Origin: Microbacterium sp. EST19A
Lineage (GTDB): Bacteria > Actinomycetota > Actinomycetes > Actinomycetales > Microbacteriaceae
Assembly: GCF_019969685.1 (NCBI RefSeq)
Contig: NZ_JAHXYZ010000002.1
Coordinates: 1,364,001-1,428,000 of the forward strand
Direction: 5' to 3'
DNA: 64,000 nucleotides
The notes under the pieces are model-generated. The model saw only the letters and a list, made by a program, of their open reading frames with translations, had not been told where the DNA came from and ran no database searches. Below, piece after piece: positions 7,906 through 17,459 of the stretch; position 1 is the first letter of the stretch; each line of letters opens with the position of its first letter. Position numbers and translations under genes: made by a program.

Positions 7906-8628
7906 ATGGCTCTCTGCACAGCTCCTGTTCAAGGACATCGGACATCTTCCGCTCGAGCGGCATGTCCCGCATGCGGCGGCCGTGGACGTGACTATTCGTA
8001 CCGACCGTCCTATACGCCGCGGGCATCGTACCCCTCATACACGCCGCAAAGCGGCAGCTCGGGCGGAGGCCCGAGTCGAACCGCTCGCCCGTCCTGGTCA
8101 CCCAGCGGCTCGACCGCCTCCTATACGCCTGAAGAAGTGCGAGCCCTGACCCGTGTGCGTCGCACGGTAGAGGAGCGAGCGCGCCAACAGCCTGACCTCC
8201 GTGACGTCTTCCTCTGCCACGCGTGGGACGACCGACGAGGCGTCGCAACGGATTTGCACGGTTTGCTGGAGGCTCAAGGTGTCTCCGTCTGGTTCAGCGA
8301 AAAGGACATTGTGCTCGGCCAACCGTTCCTACGTGAGATCGACAGGGGGCTGGCAAAGTCTCGTACCGGCCTCGTGCTTGTAACCCCGGCGCTCCTGAAG
8401 CGCGTGGATGCTCGCGGAGTCTCCGACAAAGAACTCTCAGAACTGCTGGCCCGCGATTTGCTGATCCCCGTCGTGCACGACACGACCTATGACGACCTCC
8501 GCAAGGTCAGCCCCCTTCTCGGATCGCGCAACGGGCTGAGCACGGAAGAGGACTCTCTAGAGGAAGTCGCCGTGAAGATCGCAGAACTTGTCTCCGTAGA
8601 AGAGGATCTGACCGCTCACGTTGGGTGA
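7906..8628 (+). CDS. TIR-domain protein with Cys-containing N-terminus
   Basis: A 240-residue protein. Residues 1-25 (CTAPVQGHRTSSARAACPACGGRG) carry a zinc-ribbon-like CPAC motif, residues 26-75 are a Ser/Tyr/Pro-rich linker, and residues 100-225 form a TIR domain (RDVFLCHAWDDRRGVATDLHGLLEAQGVSVWF). Glu132, in WFSEKD, aligns with the catalytic Glu of TIR NAD+ hydrolases (W-[FY]-x-E). Bacterial TIR proteins may act as NADases in anti-phage defence or signalling; no partner sensor adjoins this one. The ATG at MALCTAP was chosen over the upstream extension because the family starts with this CTAPVRGH-like sequence. Confidence 0.8.
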   Translation: MALCTAPVQGHRTSSARAACPACGGRGRDYSYRPSYTPRASYPSYTPQSGSSGGGPSRTARPSWSPSGSTASYTPEEVRALTRVRRTVEERARQQPDLRDVFLCHAWDDRRGVATDLHGLLEAQGVSVWFSEKDIVLGQPFLREIDRGLAKSRTGLVLVTPALLKRVDARGVSDKELSELLARDLLIPVVHDTTYDDLRKVSPLLGSRNGLSTEEDSLEEVAVKIAELVSVEEDLTAHVG

Positions 8629-8725
8629 GGAAAGCACCGGCCGAGACCGGGACGGCACCTCCTGGCATCGCATTCAGCCTTCCTCAAAGCCCTAGCTTTG
8701 CGCGCATCCGGGAGACTGGGCGATC

Positions 8726-9295
8726 TCACGCGAGGGGGTAGGGGCTCAGGGCCCGCCTTACGCTGGATGCACCGACTCCGAGCACTCGCCCAATGCTCTC
8801 CCAACTTTGGCGCTCAGCGCGCATCCGCTCAGCGGTCGTGATGCGCTCGGGGGTCATGACGCTCGGGCGGCCGCCGACCCGGCCTTGACTGCGGGCGTAG
8901 TCGAGGCCGCGTTGGGTGTTGTCTCGGATGGTGTCGACGCGGAGTTGCGCGAACACGGCGACGATGCCGTAGAGGGCTCGTCCCATCGGGGTTGTCGTGT
9001 CGATCATGGGTTCGGTGAGGCTGACGATGTTGACCTGGCGTGTGTCGAGGTCCTGGAGCGTTTCGATCAGGATGCGCTCACTGCCTGCGAGGCGGTCGAG
9101 GCGGCGGACTTTGAGGGTGTCCCCGGGTCGGAGGTAGCCGAGGCATGCAAGCCACTGCGGCCGGTCGGTGACGCGGCTTGACTCGCCGTGGTCAACGAAC
9201 ACTCGTTCGCAGCCGGCAGCGCGCAGCTCGGCCTCTTGCGCCTCGGGGTTCTGGTCCCGCTTCGAGACGCGGGCGTATCCGACTTCGTGTGCCAT
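8726..9295 (-). CDS. Serine recombinase, resolvase/invertase (TnpR-like)
   Basis: A 189-residue small serine recombinase. The catalytic Ser11 lies in YARVSKRDQN; the catalytic domain spans residues 3-140, with the Arg-rich KVRRLDRLAGSERILIETL segment. The C-terminal helix-turn-helix (residues 145-185, ERITTAERMRAERQSWESIGRVLGVGASSVRRAL) binds DNA. It would resolve or invert DNA between short palindromic sites. Repeats related to such sites lie directly upstream of its start (9297-9425) and elsewhere in the window. No transposase accompanies it. Confidence 0.92.
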   Translation of the reverse strand: MAHEVGYARVSKRDQNPEAQEAELRAAGCERVFVDHGESSRVTDRPQWLACLGYLRPGDTLKVRRLDRLAGSERILIETLQDLDTRQVNIVSLTEPMIDTTTPMGRALYGIVAVFAQLRVDTIRDNTQRGLDYARSQGRVGGRPSVMTPERITTAERMRAERQSWESIGRVLGVGASSVRRALSPYPLA

Positions 9296-9296
9296 G

Positions 9297-9425
9297 CCGA
9301 AAACGGTACCGCTACAGTTCCGGCGCGTTTCAGTTGCGGCAGGGGGTTTCGGCAGATCAGTCGTCGGCGTGTCACGCAGCTAGTCGTCGACGCTCAGCAG
9401 TCCACGGTAAACGATCGTTTGCGGC
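9297..9425. repeat. Probable recombination/regulatory (res-like) region of the serine recombinase
   Basis: Directly upstream of the recombinase ATG lie three motif copies: CCGAAAACGG (9297 on), CGGCAGGGGGTTTCGGC (9337-9353) and GGTAAACGATCGTTTGCGGC (9406-9425). Each recurs near 33.7 and 34.5 kb. Small resolvases typically bind a multi-subsite res region overlapping their own promoter; this fits that layout but is inferred. The rest of the gap to 9574 shows nothing else. Confidence 0.5.
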
Positions 9426-9574
9426 AGGTGCGCTGACGCCGTTGACCAGGCCTGTAAGTCGCATCGACAGATGGCGCGTTTCTGCAGCGCAAAGTACCGC
9501 ACTCGCTGCACGCAACTCGATCCGTTATCGGGCGTGAGGGCGATCCGAATAGCGGGGGGCGGGTGTCAGATCGC

Positions 9575-10417
9575 TTACCGGTCGTCGGCGATCCAGCGGG
9601 CCACGGCGTCATCGTCGTTCCTACCGATCACGCTTGTCGCGGCGTCTTTCACCGCGGGGACAGCGTTTCGGACGGCGTAGGCCTCATCGGCGATCTCGAA
9701 CATGGGTAGGTCATTGTGGTTGTCACCAAAGACGACCAGGCGCTCGGCGCCGACTTGGGTCATGAGCCGCTGGATCGCTTTGGCCTTCGTTCCTTCTGAG
9801 TTGTGGAACTCGAACCAATCCAGACCTGGGGTGCCTGGATCGATGCTGAGGAAGTGCGCGGCACCCATAAGCCACGGTCGGAGAGCAGTTCGCAGAGTGG
9901 TCAGTGTCTGGTTATCTGCGAGGATCGCGACGTAGAACACGGCGGTAGTGTTCACCGGGTCATCTCTCGTGATTGGTCGTAAGCGTGGGTCACCGGGCCG
10001 CGCATTCAGGAAGGCTTGTACGCCTGCGGTCATCCGCCCGGGTTGCCAGCGCACCCAGTCCCTGCCGTCCTCGAAGGTAAGCAGGATCGGCTCGGCCGAC
10101 GAATGCTGGGCGCAGTGGCTAAGTGTCGCCTCGACCACGCGTTGGTCTAGCAAACGCAGATCCGAGTGGTCTCCGGTGTCCGGGTCCGCCGTGATGGTCC
10201 CGCCGTAGATGATCACCGGCAGATTGAGGCGCAGGACTTCAGTGGCATTCCTGGAGCGCATAAACGGCCTCGCAGTGGCGTATGTGAAGAGAGAGCCTGC
10301 CTCGATCGCGGCATTGAGCAGCCGCGCTGACTCAGCACTGACCGATCCGTCAGATCTGAGCAACGTCTGGTCGAGATCCGATACATAGAGAGTGCGTGAT
10401 CGTCTGGTCACGGTCAT
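9575..10417 (-). CDS. HAD-superfamily (Cof/IIB type) hydrolase
   Basis: A 280-residue phosphatase of the haloacid dehalogenase superfamily. Motif I is YVSDLDQTLLRSDG near residue 10, motif II TYATAR, motif III contains the Lys of EGTKAKAIQRLM, and motif IV is VVFGDNHNDLPMFEIADEAYAVRNA. The cap between motifs II and III is of the C2B class, as in sugar-phosphate phosphatases. The substrate is unknown. The start was taken at MTVTRRSRT because the upstream in-frame extension lacks family similarity. Confidence 0.87.
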   Translation of the reverse strand: MTVTRRSRTLYVSDLDQTLLRSDGSVSAESARLLNAAIEAGSLFTYATARPFMRSRNATEVLRLNLPVIIYGGTITADPDTGDHSDLRLLDQRVVEATLSHCAQHSSAEPILLTFEDGRDWVRWQPGRMTAGVQAFLNARPGDPRLRPITRDDPVNTTAVFYVAILADNQTLTTLRTALRPWLMGAAHFLSIDPGTPGLDWFEFHNSEGTKAKAIQRLMTQVGAERLVVFGDNHNDLPMFEIADEAYAVRNAVPAVKDAATSVIGRNDDDAVARWIADDR

Positions 10418-10626
10418 GACCGCAGTATCCCACCGCCCACCTTGCGTTGCGCGATCATGGTTCATGTTGTGGGTTCTCGGAGCCTCTACAGGCGTCCGAC
10501 AAGAATCGAGGACGCCCACCTGCAACGGACCGGTGAATGTCCCTCTGTTCTGCCCAAGCCCGCCTAGAGGTATGGCCGGGTGATCAGTTTTGATGACGCG
10601 GGCCTGGGCTGCTTGGAGTGGAACCC

Positions 10627-11550
10627 TCAGCCGGTGCGCTCATTGTTCGTCTCTCTGAGCGGGTCAATCTGCGGGTCTGTACTCAGGTGGTGGATGAAGG
10701 CGCCTGTGGCAGGGCTTTGGGGACCACGGCCGCGCCAGGCGAGACCGATTCGGGCGTCGAGGTGAGGGTCGAGCGGAAGTCCGGTGAAGCGAGGGTCCGC
10801 GTATCTGGCGAGGACGGAGGCGGGGACGATGGCGGTGCCGAGGCCGGCGTGCGAGAGGCGGACGAGCATGTTCGGGTCACCGGATTCAAACACGATCCGT
10901 GGCTGTATCCCTGCGGCGATGAATGCGGTTCCAAGGAGTTCGCGAACGGCAGAGCCGGAGCGGGGCGCGATCAGTGGTGTGTCGGCCAGTGCGGCGATCG
11001 GTATCCGCGAGTAGCCTTGCGCAGCTTCTATGGTGAGAACGGCGACGAGGGGGTCGCGGACGAGCTCAATGACGCGGATGTCTTCACCGATGGGAAGCTG
11101 CACGAGTCCAAGGAACGCCGCGTCGACGTGCCCCTCGTGCAGGGCGGAGACGAGGTTCGAGGTCGCGTCCTCATGAAGGGTGATGTCGATGCCGGGGTGT
11201 TCGTCATGGAAGACGGCGAGAAGACGCGGGAGGTCGAACGCCGTGGAATTGATCGTCCCAATCCCGAGGCGGAGATGGCCTCGGATCAGGCCGGTGAGCG
11301 CATCAACGCTGGCGGCTCCCGATGCGGCCGCATCTAGAGCGGCGCGGGCATAGGGCAGGAACGTCTCGCCAGCGGCGGTGAGGACGACGGTGCGGCCGGT
11401 ACGGTCCAGAAGCTGTTGACCGAGTTCGCGTTCGAGTTGGCGGACTTGAGCGCTGACCCCGGGCTGGGAGACGTGCAACCTTTCGGCGGCACGGGTGAAG
11501 CTCTGCTCTTCTGCCACGGCGATCAGGTAGCGGAGGTGACGCATTTCCAT
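10627..11550 (-). CDS. LysR-family transcriptional regulator
   Basis: A 307-residue regulator. An N-terminal winged helix lies at residues 3-62 (MRHLRYLIAVAEEQSFTRAAERLHVSQPGVSAQVRQLERELGQQLLDRTGR), followed by a periplasmic-binding-protein-like effector domain. It is divergent from the MFS gene, with a good LysR-type dyad in between, so it probably controls that operon and itself. Effector unknown. Confidence 0.9.
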   Translation of the reverse strand: MEMRHLRYLIAVAEEQSFTRAAERLHVSQPGVSAQVRQLERELGQQLLDRTGRTVVLTAAGETFLPYARAALDAAASGAASVDALTGLIRGHLRLGIGTINSTAFDLPRLLAVFHDEHPGIDITLHEDATSNLVSALHEGHVDAAFLGLVQLPIGEDIRVIELVRDPLVAVLTIEAAQGYSRIPIAALADTPLIAPRSGSAVRELLGTAFIAAGIQPRIVFESGDPNMLVRLSHAGLGTAIVPASVLARYADPRFTGLPLDPHLDARIGLAWRGRGPQSPATGAFIHHLSTDPQIDPLRETNNERTG

Positions 11551-11561
11551 AACCAACAATT

Positions 11562-11581
11562 CTAGTTTGTAGATCAACTAG
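11562..11581. promoter_or_regulatory. Candidate LysR binding site
   Basis: A perfect dyad CTAGTT-N8-AACTAG, of the usual T-N11-A LysR geometry, located 12 bases upstream of the LysR-family start and in the LysR/MFS intergenic region. Confidence 0.5.
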
Positions 11582-11730
11582 GTCTTGGACTTCTTCTCCC
11601 CCACCTTCGACCATGGGTATATGCACACATGGCGCTCACCGATCTCGACTGGCACCCAGGCGACCGGCATTCCGGCAGCTCTGCGGATGAACCGATGCGG
11701 ATCAAGGCCGCCGTACGGTGCGACGAGTAA

Positions 11731-13164
11731 ATGACGGCGACAAGTGACGCGCCCGTGAAGCGCGGCCTCAGTTCTGCACTTGTGACTGTTGCGCTCCTCG
11801 GAGCGGTGATGGGCGGTGTCGGCGCGCCCCTCATCACCTCGGTCTCTCTCGAACTCGGCGTGGCGTTGGATGGGGCCCAGTGGACCCTGACGATTACGTT
11901 GTTCGCGGGCGCGATCTTCGCCCCTGTGCTGGGCCGGCTCGGCGCAGGCCCCCGTCGTCGCACGTCCCTAATGGTCGCTCTCGCGCTTGTCGCCTTCGGC
12001 GGGCTGCTCACGACGATTCCGCTGCCGTTCTGGGCGTTGCTGGCCGGACGCGCCTTCCAGGGACTCGGCGTCGCGGCAGTCGCCCCGTTGATGAGTGTGG
12101 CTCGCGACCATCTGCCCGCCGAACGCGCGCGATCGACGATCGCAACCATCGCTGTCGCGGGCACCGTCGGTCTCGGCGTCTCGTACCCCCTCATGGGCCT
12201 CGTCAATCAGTTGGTCGGCCTCCGCGCCGCATACGGAGTCGGCTTTCTGCTCTCCGTGACCGCCGTCCTCATCGCTTGGCGCGCCATCCCGAACGACACC
12301 CCTGGTTCTGCACCACGAATCGACATCCCCGGCGCGGTGCTTCTGGGCTTGGGCATGTTCGGTGTGCTCTTGGTGGTCGCGCAGCCATCGGTGTGGGACC
12401 TGGTCTGGGTCGGATCCTCGATTCTTGCCTTCGCCGTCGCCGTACTCGGCGCCTGGACCTGGCTGGAGTTGCGAACGCCGTCACCCTTGGTCGATCTCAG
12501 ACTGCTCGCGACCGGCGGCGTATTGCGCGCCAACGCGGCCATGTTTGCCGCGGGCATCGGCGTTTACTTGTTGTTTTCGCTGCTGACCCGGTTCGTCCAG
12601 GCTCCCGCTGAAGCCGGGTATGGATTTGGATTCTCCGGTGTCCTGGCAGGAGCTGCACTCATTCCGTTCTCGGTATTCGGCTTCGTCGCCGGCCGGCTCA
12701 CCCCGTGGCTGACCGCTCGCATGTCTACGCGGTGGGTCTTCGCAATTTACGCTGGCTTCGTCATGGTCGCCGCAGGGCTATTCGCGATCGCGCCCGATTC
12801 CATCGCCGCAATGCTCACATCGATAACCGTGCTCGGCTTCGGTGTCGGTGGTCTCACGGCGGTCATGCCCACGCTCGTGCTCAACGGTGTGCCCCAAACG
12901 GAGACTTCTAGCGTTCTGTCCATCAACCAGATCGTCCGCATGATCGGGTTCAGCATCGGGAGCGCCCTCGCTGGCCTCCTGCTCGCCACTGCCACCCCGA
13001 GCGGCGCTCTGTTCCCCGACAAGCATGGATACGCCGCTGCAGCGATTTATGTTGTGCCACTGCTCGGACTTGCTGCCGTCATCATCCTGCTCTCGCCTCG
13101 TGCGACGGCGTTGGCCCGGAAAGTCAACCGGAGCCGAGGCCGTGGCATTCGCCAATCTCACTAA
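11731..13164 (+). CDS. MFS transporter (drug:H+ antiporter type)
   Basis: A 477-residue integral membrane protein with about 12-14 helices. The motif LGRLGAGPRRRTSLMVALALVAFG after the second helix corresponds to the loop 2-3 signature of the major facilitator superfamily, and the later GFGVGGLTAVMPTLVLNGVP resembles multidrug efflux members. A proton-coupled exporter is likely, substrate unknown. It is divergent from a LysR gene and leads a run of small redox and hydrolase genes. Confidence 0.87.
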   Translation: MTATSDAPVKRGLSSALVTVALLGAVMGGVGAPLITSVSLELGVALDGAQWTLTITLFAGAIFAPVLGRLGAGPRRRTSLMVALALVAFGGLLTTIPLPFWALLAGRAFQGLGVAAVAPLMSVARDHLPAERARSTIATIAVAGTVGLGVSYPLMGLVNQLVGLRAAYGVGFLLSVTAVLIAWRAIPNDTPGSAPRIDIPGAVLLGLGMFGVLLVVAQPSVWDLVWVGSSILAFAVAVLGAWTWLELRTPSPLVDLRLLATGGVLRANAAMFAAGIGVYLLFSLLTRFVQAPAEAGYGFGFSGVLAGAALIPFSVFGFVAGRLTPWLTARMSTRWVFAIYAGFVMVAAGLFAIAPDSIAAMLTSITVLGFGVGGLTAVMPTLVLNGVPQTETSSVLSINQIVRMIGFSIGSALAGLLLATATPSGALFPDKHGYAAAAIYVVPLLGLAAVIILLSPRATALARKVNRSRGRGIRQSH

Positions 13165-13182
13165 ACGACCACTGGAGGTCCC

Positions 13183-13476
13183 ATGCCCAAGGCATATTGG
13201 GTCAGCGTCTACCTAACAATCTCAAACCCGGAAAAGCTCGCTGCCTACGACAAGCTAGCCCGTCCGGCGGTCAAGCTCGCGGGTGGGCGACTCCTCGCTC
13301 GTGACGGTCGGGTCGCCGCATACGAAGAAGGAATCGTCGAACGTACCATCCTGATCGAGTTCGACAGCTACGAACAGGCCCTCGCGGCACGCGAGAGCGA
13401 GGCCTATCAGGAGGCGCTAACGGCGCTCTCCGACGGCGTCGAGCGCGACTTCCGTATCGTCGAGGGACTCGACTGA
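13183..13476 (+). CDS. DUF1330 domain protein
   Basis: A 97-residue protein matching DUF1330 (KAYWVSVYLTISNPEKLAAYDKLARPAVKLAGGRLLARDGRVAAYE, then ERTILIEFDSYEQALAARESEAYQEAL), a dimeric ferredoxin-like alpha+beta barrel family of unknown activity. A GGAGG ribosome site precedes the ATG. It sits 18 bases after the MFS gene and is probably co-transcribed. Confidence 0.88.
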   Translation: MPKAYWVSVYLTISNPEKLAAYDKLARPAVKLAGGRLLARDGRVAAYEEGIVERTILIEFDSYEQALAARESEAYQEALTALSDGVERDFRIVEGLD

Positions 13477-13703
13477 CAGTCGGCGACCTGCTCGTCGTTT
13501 CGCTCCGTCCAGCACTGCGACGCAGAGATACGGCCTAACCCGGGGGCAGGCACGCAACCCGAGAGGGGCACGCCCCGTACAACACTCCGCCTCATGCGCC
13601 GCGCCGACGCATCACCTAGCGGGAACCGACATCTAGCGGAACCGACTCGGCTCGGCCAGCATTCAGATCGAGCGACACGTATCGCGCCAAAGGAGGGACG
13701 ACG

Positions 13704-14894
13704 ATGAACTGGCCGATTGGTTATGTCGTGGCGGTAGTGCTCGTCGCGTGGTGTACCTTTTTCGCGGTTGTCGCGCCGCGGCGGCCACGCCAGCTGGCAA
13801 TGATGAGCTGGTGGTTCGGTCAGGTGATCAACGAGGTTCCGTTCCTGGGCATCCTCTTTCTTGTGGCGTCCTCTGCCTTGGCCGCCGCCGAGGGAGATCT
13901 GGACTCCCCGGGCGGCAAGATTACTGCCGGAGCGGCAGCCGTGGTCATCGCGGGCCTTGTCATCGCCGGCTGGCAGGGGGTGCGGAGTGATCGCGTGGTC
14001 GGACAAGCGCTTGGAAAGGGACTCGGGGACGACTGGCGAGACCGTGTGGATGTTGGGCTTCGTCGACACCGGCCCTGGGCTCGGATCCTATTGATTCCGT
14101 TCGTCAGGTCGCGGCGCGAGGTGGAGCGGATCAACGACATTAGTTACGGCGACGCCGGACGACGCAACCTTCTCGACGTATATCGCCGCCGCGACGCGCC
14201 CCAGAACGCCCCCGTACTGGTCTACTTCCACGGCGGCGGCTACACCACTGGGAAGAAGAGCCGCGAGGCGCGGCCGTTGCTGACCCGGCTCGCGAGCCAA
14301 GGGTGGATCTGCATCAGCGCCAATTACCGCTTGCGACCCCAGGTTACCTTTCCCGATCACCAGATCGATGCCAAGAAGGTCATCGCTTGGGGCCGCGAAC
14401 ACGGCCAGGAGTACGGTGCGGACCCATCGAGACTATTCGTGGCGGGCAGTTCCGCCGGCGCCAATATCGCGGGTCTGTGCGCTCTCACCCCGAACGACCC
14501 GATGTTCCAGCCCGGATTCGAAATGGTCGACACGACGGTCACTGGCGCGATCCTCCTCTACGGCTACTACGGCCACTACTTCGGTGAGGAACCCGATGCT
14601 TCGCCCTCTGACCTCCAGCCACAGGATTACGTCCACGCCGAAGCGCCGCCCATTTACATCGCCCACGGCACCAAAGACGGGTGGGGCACAGTCGAGGGCG
14701 CTAGAAACTTCGCCCGCCGCCTCCGCCGTGCCGCAGACAACACAGTTGTCTACGCCGAGCTCCCCGGCGGTCAACACTCGTTCGACGTCTTTCACTCGGC
14801 TCGGTTCGAGGCGGTCGTGGACGGGGTCGAGGCTTTTTCAGCCTGGGTCCTTGCAACCCCGCAGTTCGCGTTCACGCCAGGCTCAGCCCCATAA
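13704..14894 (+). CDS. Alpha/beta hydrolase (hormone-sensitive-lipase-like) with N-terminal membrane helices
   Basis: A 396-residue protein. About residues 5-95 form three hydrophobic helices, followed by an alpha/beta-hydrolase domain: oxyanion HGGGY in VYFHGGGYTTGKKS, nucleophile GSSAGAN, and the catalytic Asp/His pair in IAHGTKDGWGTV and GGQHSFD. This is the HSL/acetyl-esterase group, acting on short acyl esters or a membrane-delivered substrate. AAAGGAGGGA lies just before the ATG. The preceding 227 bases hold no other gene. Confidence 0.85.
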   Translation: MNWPIGYVVAVVLVAWCTFFAVVAPRRPRQLAMMSWWFGQVINEVPFLGILFLVASSALAAAEGDLDSPGGKITAGAAAVVIAGLVIAGWQGVRSDRVVGQALGKGLGDDWRDRVDVGLRRHRPWARILLIPFVRSRREVERINDISYGDAGRRNLLDVYRRRDAPQNAPVLVYFHGGGYTTGKKSREARPLLTRLASQGWICISANYRLRPQVTFPDHQIDAKKVIAWGREHGQEYGADPSRLFVAGSSAGANIAGLCALTPNDPMFQPGFEMVDTTVTGAILLYGYYGHYFGEEPDASPSDLQPQDYVHAEAPPIYIAHGTKDGWGTVEGARNFARRLRRAADNTVVYAELPGGQHSFDVFHSARFEAVVDGVEAFSAWVLATPQFAFTPGSAP

Positions 14895-15022
14895 AAGATC
14901 GAAGACGCCCGGGCGTCGGTCCGTCGTGAGTCAGCTTGCCGGACCCCGCACCTGCCCCTGTCCCTTACGCTCCCACCACATCCGATAGAACTCGCGTCAC
15001 ACCGATAGAGGGGACACCGCCC

Positions 15023-16315
15023 ATGCCCGCACCGCAGAATGACACCTCAACATCCGACGATCGAACCACGTGCGCGGTCGTGGGCGGCGGCCCCGCGGGA
15101 CTCGTACTCGGCCTTCTGCTCGCACGAGCCGGGGTCGCCGTGACCGTGCTGGAAAAGCACGTCGACTTCCTCCGCGACTTCCGCGGCGACACGGTGCACC
15201 CCACTACCCTCGGTCTACTGGACGACCTTGGCCTCTTCGACCGGTTCGACCAGCTGCCGCAGTCCAGAATCAGCCAGGTCGCACTCCCCGGCCCCGACGG
15301 AGAAGATGTGCGAATGGCAGACTTCACCCGTCTCCCGCTCCGGCACCCGTATGTCGCGATGGTCCCCCAATGGGACCTCCTCGACCTACTCGCCGACGCG
15401 GCCGCGACAGAACCGCACTTCACCCTTCTCCGCGAGCACGAAGTCAACAGGGTCATCCGCGGCAACGGGCGAGTGAATGGCGTCGAATACACGACGCCAG
15501 ACGGTCCAGGACGGCTCTACGCTGACCTCACCGTGGCGTGCGACGGCCGCTGGTCCGCCGTGCGCCGCGCGGTCGGGTTTCCCACCCAGGAATATCCCGT
15601 CGACTTCGACGTCTGGTGGTATAGCGTCACCACGCATCACCACCTCGGAGAGTCCCTGCTGCCGAGAATGAAAGACGGCAGAGCGGCAATCGCGATTCCC
15701 CGCGAAGGGTATGTCCAGGTCGCAGCCCTAGGGAAAAAGGGCACCGACAGCGAAGTCCGCGCACGCGGCATCGAAGCCTTCCGGGCACAGACCGCTGAGC
15801 TGCTCCCCAGCCTCGCCGATGACGTGGACACCATCGCCTCGATGGACGACGTGAAACACCTCGACGTCCGCCTCGACCGACTGCGCCGCTGGCACGCCAA
15901 CGGCGTGCTCTGCATCGGAGACGCCGCGCATGCGATGTCTCCGGTTGGAGGTGTCGGCATCAACCTCGCCGTGCAGGACGCCGTCGCCGCAGCCAGACTT
16001 CTCGCTGGCCCCCTCCAGGCCGGCGAGCTCGCAGGGCCACGTTCCGGCCGCATCCTCGCCCGAGTGCAGCGCCGACGCGCGCTACTCACGCTCCTCATCC
16101 AAAGCCTGCAACGCATCATGCATGCCAAGATCATTGATCCCGCCCTGAACGGCAAGACAATTCAGCTTCCGCAAGGACTCGTCGACATCCTCCGGCGTCT
16201 GCCCTGGCTCACCGCTCTCCCCGCGGCGATCATCGGCGTCGGACCGCGCCCCGAGCGAGCGCCGCGCTGGGCACGATCGAGTTCACGGACCGAACGCACA
16301 CAGCGAAAGAACTAA
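15023..16315 (+). CDS. FAD-dependent monooxygenase (PHBH/UbiH-like)
   Basis: A 430-residue flavoprotein hydroxylase. It has the FAD-binding GGGPAGLVLGLLLARAGVAVTVLEK near residues 18-43, the DG-type motif VACDGRWSAVRRAVG, and the GD motif CIGDAAHAMSPVGGVGINLAVQDAV near residues 298-322. It would insert one oxygen atom into an aromatic or polyketide-like substrate using NAD(P)H. The start was taken at the ATG of MPAPQNDTS; the upstream TTG extension has no support. Confidence 0.87.
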   Translation: MPAPQNDTSTSDDRTTCAVVGGGPAGLVLGLLLARAGVAVTVLEKHVDFLRDFRGDTVHPTTLGLLDDLGLFDRFDQLPQSRISQVALPGPDGEDVRMADFTRLPLRHPYVAMVPQWDLLDLLADAAATEPHFTLLREHEVNRVIRGNGRVNGVEYTTPDGPGRLYADLTVACDGRWSAVRRAVGFPTQEYPVDFDVWWYSVTTHHHLGESLLPRMKDGRAAIAIPREGYVQVAALGKKGTDSEVRARGIEAFRAQTAELLPSLADDVDTIASMDDVKHLDVRLDRLRRWHANGVLCIGDAAHAMSPVGGVGINLAVQDAVAAARLLAGPLQAGELAGPRSGRILARVQRRRALLTLLIQSLQRIMHAKIIDPALNGKTIQLPQGLVDILRRLPWLTALPAAIIGVGPRPERAPRWARSSSRTERTQRKN

Positions 16316-16487
16316 TCGCCATGAGCACGTCCACGCCTTTGCACGAGACCCCGCACGCAACGCCTTGCGGAACGCTTCGCGCATGCGGCCGCGGTGAACC
16401 CATCGATGGTCTAGGCCGGGCGTTGTTGTGAGTACTGAACATACAAGCGCGACATGCGCAGATCGATACCCCGAAATCGAAGAGGCT

Positions 16488-17459
16488 ATGAGCAAAAAGG
16501 ACAACTCGCTACACGACATCGATGTGGTGATCATTGGCGGGGGACCTGCCGGATTGAGTGCTGCCCTCTCACTGGGCCGCGCGCGACGCCGTGTGATCGT
16601 CGTGGATGCCGGAAAGCCTAGGAACGCGCCCGCAGCCCATATGCACGGAGTGCTCGGGCATGATGGACTTTCGCCTTCACGGCTCCTCGAGCTCGGACGG
16701 GATGAGATCGCGCGCTACGGGGTTCGAATCATCTCCGAGACCGCTTCCGCGGTGCGCGTGCGCGACGCAGTGATCGAAGTCGACACTGCCGACGGGACCA
16801 TCCGTACCAGGCGGCTCCTGGTCGCGACCGGTCTCGTCGACGAGTTGGCGAACATTCCGGGTATGCAGCAGCAGTGGGGGAACGGCGTCGTCATGTGCCC
16901 GTATTGCGATGGTTGGGAGCACCGGAACGACGTGATCGGCGTTGTCGCCACCTCACCCGAGAGCGTCGAACAGGCCCAAACCATGCGCCAGTGGTCGGAT
17001 CGCGTCATCTACTTTCCGAACGCGATCGGAGAGCCGCCAGGCGAAGCGGCTGATGCACTCGCTCTCCGAGGCATCCAGGTCGAATTGGGCATCGTCACTG
17101 GACTGCGAATCAAAGAAAAGCGCATAGTTGGGGTGGATGTCGCAGGACGTCTGATTCCCGTCGGAGTCGTCTTCACCGGAACCATTCCGCGCCCACAGGA
17201 CGGCCTTCTTCATTCACTCGGCGCGACGACGAAGGATGGCCCGCTCGGGCCTTGGGTTGTCATCGACGACGATGGACGCACGTCGGTCCCCGGAGTGTGG
17301 GCGGTCGGAAATGTGGTTGACGTGCGGGCGAACGTCTCGGTCTGTCTAGGTCTCGGGTCGCTCGTCGCCGGCGCCATCAACAAAGACCTCGTTATCGACG
17401 ACATCGCCCGCCTCCGAACGCAGGCCAAATCTCGCGACAAGAAGGAGGTCGCATCATGA
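16488..17459 (+). CDS. NAD(P)/FAD-dependent oxidoreductase, thioredoxin-reductase-like
   Basis: A 323-residue two-dinucleotide-binding-domain flavoprotein. It has VVIIGGGPAGLSAALSLGRARRRVIVVDAGKPR at the N-terminus, a redox-active CPYCDGWE in the middle, and a C-terminal GVWAVGNVVDVRANVSVCLGLGSLVAGAIN FAD motif. The second dinucleotide site is weak (VIGVVATSPESVEQA rather than GGGDSA). It may pair with a disulfide partner or act alone. A GTG 60 bases upstream is an alternative start. It overlaps the next small gene by ATGA. Confidence 0.85.
   Translation: MSKKDNSLHDIDVVIIGGGPAGLSAALSLGRARRRVIVVDAGKPRNAPAAHMHGVLGHDGLSPSRLLELGRDEIARYGVRIISETASAVRVRDAVIEVDTADGTIRTRRLLVATGLVDELANIPGMQQQWGNGVVMCPYCDGWEHRNDVIGVVATSPESVEQAQTMRQWSDRVIYFPNAIGEPPGEAADALALRGIQVELGIVTGLRIKEKRIVGVDVAGRLIPVGVVFTGTIPRPQDGLLHSLGATTKDGPLGPWVVIDDDGRTSVPGVWAVGNVVDVRANVSVCLGLGSLVAGAINKDLVIDDIARLRTQAKSRDKKEVAS

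Noticed and set aside
8726..9425. Complete Tn3-family transposon
   Set aside because: A resolvase with repeat sites is present, but there is no transposase and no 38-bp terminal inverted repeats were recognised.
16321..16431. A 36-codon frame between the monooxygenase and the thioredoxin-reductase-like gene
   Set aside because: No ribosome site, no family and weak codon use; probably chance.
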